7,579 nt of DNA, from contig JALFCJ010000056.1 of assembly GCA_022771185.1 (NCBI GenBank), positions 1 through 7,579 on the forward strand, read 5' to 3'. Origin of the DNA: Spirochaetales bacterium. GTDB taxonomy: Bacteria; Spirochaetota; Spirochaetia; Sphaerochaetales; Sphaerochaetaceae. Below the pieces are notes generated by a model. That model was not told where the DNA came from. It ran no database searches and worked only from the letters and a program-made list of their open reading frames with translations. Shown piece after piece: positions 5,621-7,579 of this stretch. Position numbers and translations under genes: made by a program. Every line of letters begins with the position of its first letter. Within the stretch, counting starts at the first letter, position 1.

Positions 5621-6911
5621 AAAAGGATTTTTACTTGGTGCCGCAACTGCAGCCCACCAGACAGAAGGGAACAATATCCATAGCGACTATTGGCTTATGG
5701 AGAATATGAAATACACTGAATTCAATGAAAAAAGTGGACTCGCTGTAGATCATTATAATAGGTATAGAGAAGACATCGACTTATTAAAGAAAGCAGGTCT
5801 TAATGCATATCGTTTCTCAATCGAATGGGCGAGAATAGAGCCGGAAGAAGGTGTCTTTGATGAAAAAGAGATAAAGCACTATAGAGATGTTCTCTCTTAT
5901 ATGCATGAAAAATGTATTACACCAGTTGTAACTCTTATGCATTTCACTTCCCCTTATTGGCTTATAAAAAAAGGTGGGTGGAGGAGTGAGAATACACCTT
6001 TCTACTTTCAGCGTTATGTATCATATGTAATAGAAAAACTAGGTGATCTTATTCCATATGTAGTTACTCTAAACGAAGCAAACATGGGAGTACAGGTCAA
6101 CTCAATTGCCCTTAGGTACCGTAAGATGATGGAAAAAAGCGCCTCAAACGTTGAAGGAAACGTTCAAGTCGGTATGAACTTCAATGCCATGATGGAGAAT
6201 ATGAAGGCAAAGGCTGGAGAGTATGTAACTCTATTCGGTACTCCTGATCCAAAGACTTTTGTCTCTGGAAGAAGTGAAGAGGAGGAAGATGTTGTCATCT
6301 CTTCCCACATTGCTGCAAGAGAAGCAATCAAAAGAATAAGACCAGAGATTAAAGTCGGCCTCTCTCTTTCCCTCCACGATATTCAGAGCCTTGAGGGAGG
6401 TGAAGATAATGCAAACGAAGAGTGGAGAAAAGAGTTCTCTATATACTTAGATGCCATTAAAGACGACGATTTCTTGGGAATACAAAACTATGCACGCTCC
6501 ATCTATGGAAAAGATGGACTGGAGAATCCTCCAGACGGGGCAGAACTTACACAGATGGGATATGAGAACTATCCCTATGCGCTGGGAAATGTTCTGAGAA
6601 GAGTAAATAAAGAGCTTGGAGAAAAGGGGATAAAGAAAACTCTTATCGTCACTGAAAATGGAATAGCGACGGATAACGATGAAAAACGAATAGCCTTTAT
6701 TGAAAAAGCTCTTGAAGGTCTGAGAGGTGCTAAAGACGAAGGCGTAGAAGTCAAAGGTTACTTCCATTGGTCACTATTAGACAACTTTGAGTGGCAGAAA
6801 GGTTTTTCAATGACTTTTGGTCTCATTGCTGTGGACAGAAGCAATATGGAGAGACACCCAAAGGAAAGTCTCTATTACCTAGGTTCCTTTGCGCCAAAAG
6901 AGAAGGTTTGA
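5607..6911 (+). CDS. Glycoside hydrolase family 1 enzyme (beta-glucosidase/beta-galactosidase type)
   Basis: The 434 residues form a single GH1 TIM barrel. Seen in order are the N-terminal signature FLLGAATAAHQTEGN (8-22, Q18), RFSIEWARIEP (69-79), H112 and W118 in MHFTSPYWL, acid/base E157 in TLNEAN, nucleophile E350 in IVTENG, and HWSLLDNFEW (387-396) with E395 and W396. E395 in place of the phosphate-binding Ser points to a non-phosphorylated sugar, which agrees with symporter rather than PTS uptake. The usual NEP is NEA here, and residues 165-225 are a Met- and Glu-rich segment instead of the usual APG loop. From memory this pattern fits a gut Firmicutes GH1 clade annotated as beta-glucosidase. 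It is cytoplasmic, with no signal peptide. The ATG lies inside the end of the GH2 gene. GAAGGA at 5589-5594 is a rather distant ribosome site (12 nt), so coupling is likely. Confidence 0.92.
   Translation: MKKFEKGFLLGAATAAHQTEGNNIHSDYWLMENMKYTEFNEKSGLAVDHYNRYREDIDLLKKAGLNAYRFSIEWARIEPEEGVFDEKEIKHYRDVLSYMHEKCITPVVTLMHFTSPYWLIKKGGWRSENTPFYFQRYVSYVIEKLGDLIPYVVTLNEANMGVQVNSIALRYRKMMEKSASNVEGNVQVGMNFNAMMENMKAKAGEYVTLFGTPDPKTFVSGRSEEEEDVVISSHIAAREAIKRIRPEIKVGLSLSLHDIQSLEGGEDNANEEWRKEFSIYLDAIKDDDFLGIQNYARSIYGKDGLENPPDGAELTQMGYENYPYALGNVLRRVNKELGEKGIKKTLIVTENGIATDNDEKRIAFIEKALEGLRGAKDEGVEVKGYFHWSLLDNFEWQKGFSMTFGLIAVDRSNMERHPKESLYYLGSFAPKEKV
6901..6906 (+). promoter_or_regulatory. Ribosome binding site that fixes the start of the last gene
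   Basis: AGAAGG lies in the last codons of the GH1 gene, 7 nt before ATG 6914, and supports that start 2 bp past the GH1 stop. Confidence 0.6.
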
Positions 6912-6913
6912 TT

Positions 6914-7579
6914 ATGATTAAGAAAAGTGTCCAGTTATTGATGCTATCTAAAGTTTCCAAGAGTGACGAGAAGGCACTTGAAGCTCTTATGAGAGTGAAA
7001 GCAGCAGGCTTCGATTCTATTGAGCTTAACTCTTTTATGGTGCATCCATCTTCTTTTATGGTAAGAGCGTTGACTAAGGCTGCAGGTATGGGGGTGGGGT
7101 CATCTGGTAAAAGAGACTGGAAGAGCCTAATAGAGAAAAGTGGTCTAGGTGTCACTTCCCTCCATAGTGATCTAGGCTCCTTGGAAAGGAATATGGATGG
7201 CGTTGTTGAAGAAGCAACTAAGTTTGGAGCAAAGCGCATCGTCATTACAGGTATGTATCGTTACGATTATACCTCATCTTCATCGCTTTCTTCTTTGGCT
7301 ACGAGGCTAAATAAATGTGGTGAGAACTTAAAAAAGAGAGGAATGGAACTCTTTTATCATAACCACAATATAGAGCTGACTCTTGACGAGAAGGGAAGAA
7401 GAGCCCTCGACGTTCTAATTGATGAAACAGTCACAGATAATCTTTCTTTCGAGATTGATACTTATTGGCTAAACGAGGGAGGAGCGGACTCAAAAGAATG
7501 GATGAAGAAGATGGGGGGAAGAATGAAACTCTGGCATATTGCAGATAGAGGCTGGAGAGGAAAAAGCAATCAGATCACC
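6914..7579 (+). CDS. Sugar phosphate isomerase/epimerase-like TIM-barrel protein (3' end outside window)
   Basis: The frame stays open from ATG 6914 to the window end, giving 222 residues of a family usually near 250-300. It belongs to the xylose isomerase-like / AP endonuclease 2 superfamily. Visible marks are AGFDSIELNS (31-40), H84 in TSLHSDL, RIVITGMYR near 108, YHNHNIEL (148-155), FEIDTYWLNEGGAD (179-192) and KLWHIADRG (205-213). By analogy with D-tagatose 3-epimerase and IolE-type proteins, D182 and H208 are probable metal ligands; the last ligand (a Glu) would lie beyond the window. The reaction is not shown by sequence. Isomerisation, epimerisation or dehydration of a free or keto-sugar is possible, and so is a role like the C-glycoside deglycosidase subunit of this superfamily. 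It follows GH1 by 2 bp, so it should act on the same substrate path. Confidence 0.85.
   Translation, partial: MIKKSVQLLMLSKVSKSDEKALEALMRVKAAGFDSIELNSFMVHPSSFMVRALTKAAGMGVGSSGKRDWKSLIEKSGLGVTSLHSDLGSLERNMDGVVEEATKFGAKRIVITGMYRYDYTSSSSLSSLATRLNKCGENLKKRGMELFYHNHNIELTLDEKGRRALDVLIDETVTDNLSFEIDTYWLNEGGADSKEWMKKMGGRMKLWHIADRGWRGKSNQIT

Noticed and set aside
5607..6911. 6-phospho-beta-glucosidase reading of the GH1 enzyme
   Set aside because: The C-terminal NFEW with E395 replaces the Ser and Lys/Tyr phosphate-binding set, and the operon has a symporter instead of PTS components.
6447..7245. Minus-strand open frames over the GH1 and isomerase genes
   Set aside because: Both plus-strand genes carry intact catalytic motifs across this stretch, and the minus-strand peptides show no family features or ribosome sites.

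Overview
The window is AT-rich bacterial DNA in which arginine is written mostly as AGA. It suggests a host-associated, carbohydrate-fermenting anaerobe. The GH1 enzyme and the terminal isomerase/epimerase-like protein look, from memory, like versions common in gut Firmicutes. A spirochaete cannot be excluded, and the phylum is not settled by this sequence alone.

Left part (1-653, + strand): the last 49 codons of an unrecognised gene abut a 166-codon gene for a small coiled-coil protein that I tentatively place with the DIP1984-like (septicolysin-type) family. The first stop codon directly precedes the next ATG. The second gene converges on the araC-type gene without a single spacer base.

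Centre (654-1969): an AraC/XylS-family regulator on the minus strand is transcribed away from a four-gene plus-strand operon. The 95-bp divergent region holds a good minus-strand promoter (TTGAAG, 17 bp, TATAAT), a direct repeat of TTTCTAT at 20-bp spacing, and a small GNRA-loop hairpin just before the Shine-Dalgarno of the operon.

Right part (1970-7579): the order is a GPH-family sugar:cation symporter, a GH2 beta-glycosidase with an extra C-terminal helical region, a GH1 beta-glucosidase-type enzyme, and a sugar phosphate isomerase/epimerase-like TIM-barrel protein cut by the window end. Junctions are +3 bp, -14 bp and +2 bp, so this is almost certainly one transcript. Neither glycosidase has a signal peptide. 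The reading is that a small beta-glycoside enters intact, is opened in the cytoplasm by GH2 and/or GH1, and the released sugar or a modified form of it is handled by the isomerase-like protein. The neighbouring AraC protein is the obvious regulator.

I did not find a clearly new class of system. The open questions are the substrate, the role of the isomerase-like protein (a deglycosidase or keto-sugar role is possible), the GH2 C-terminal extension, and the small protein pair at the left edge. No rRNA, tRNA, CRISPR array, insertion sequence or attachment site was seen, and no stretch over 300 bases lacks a gene.
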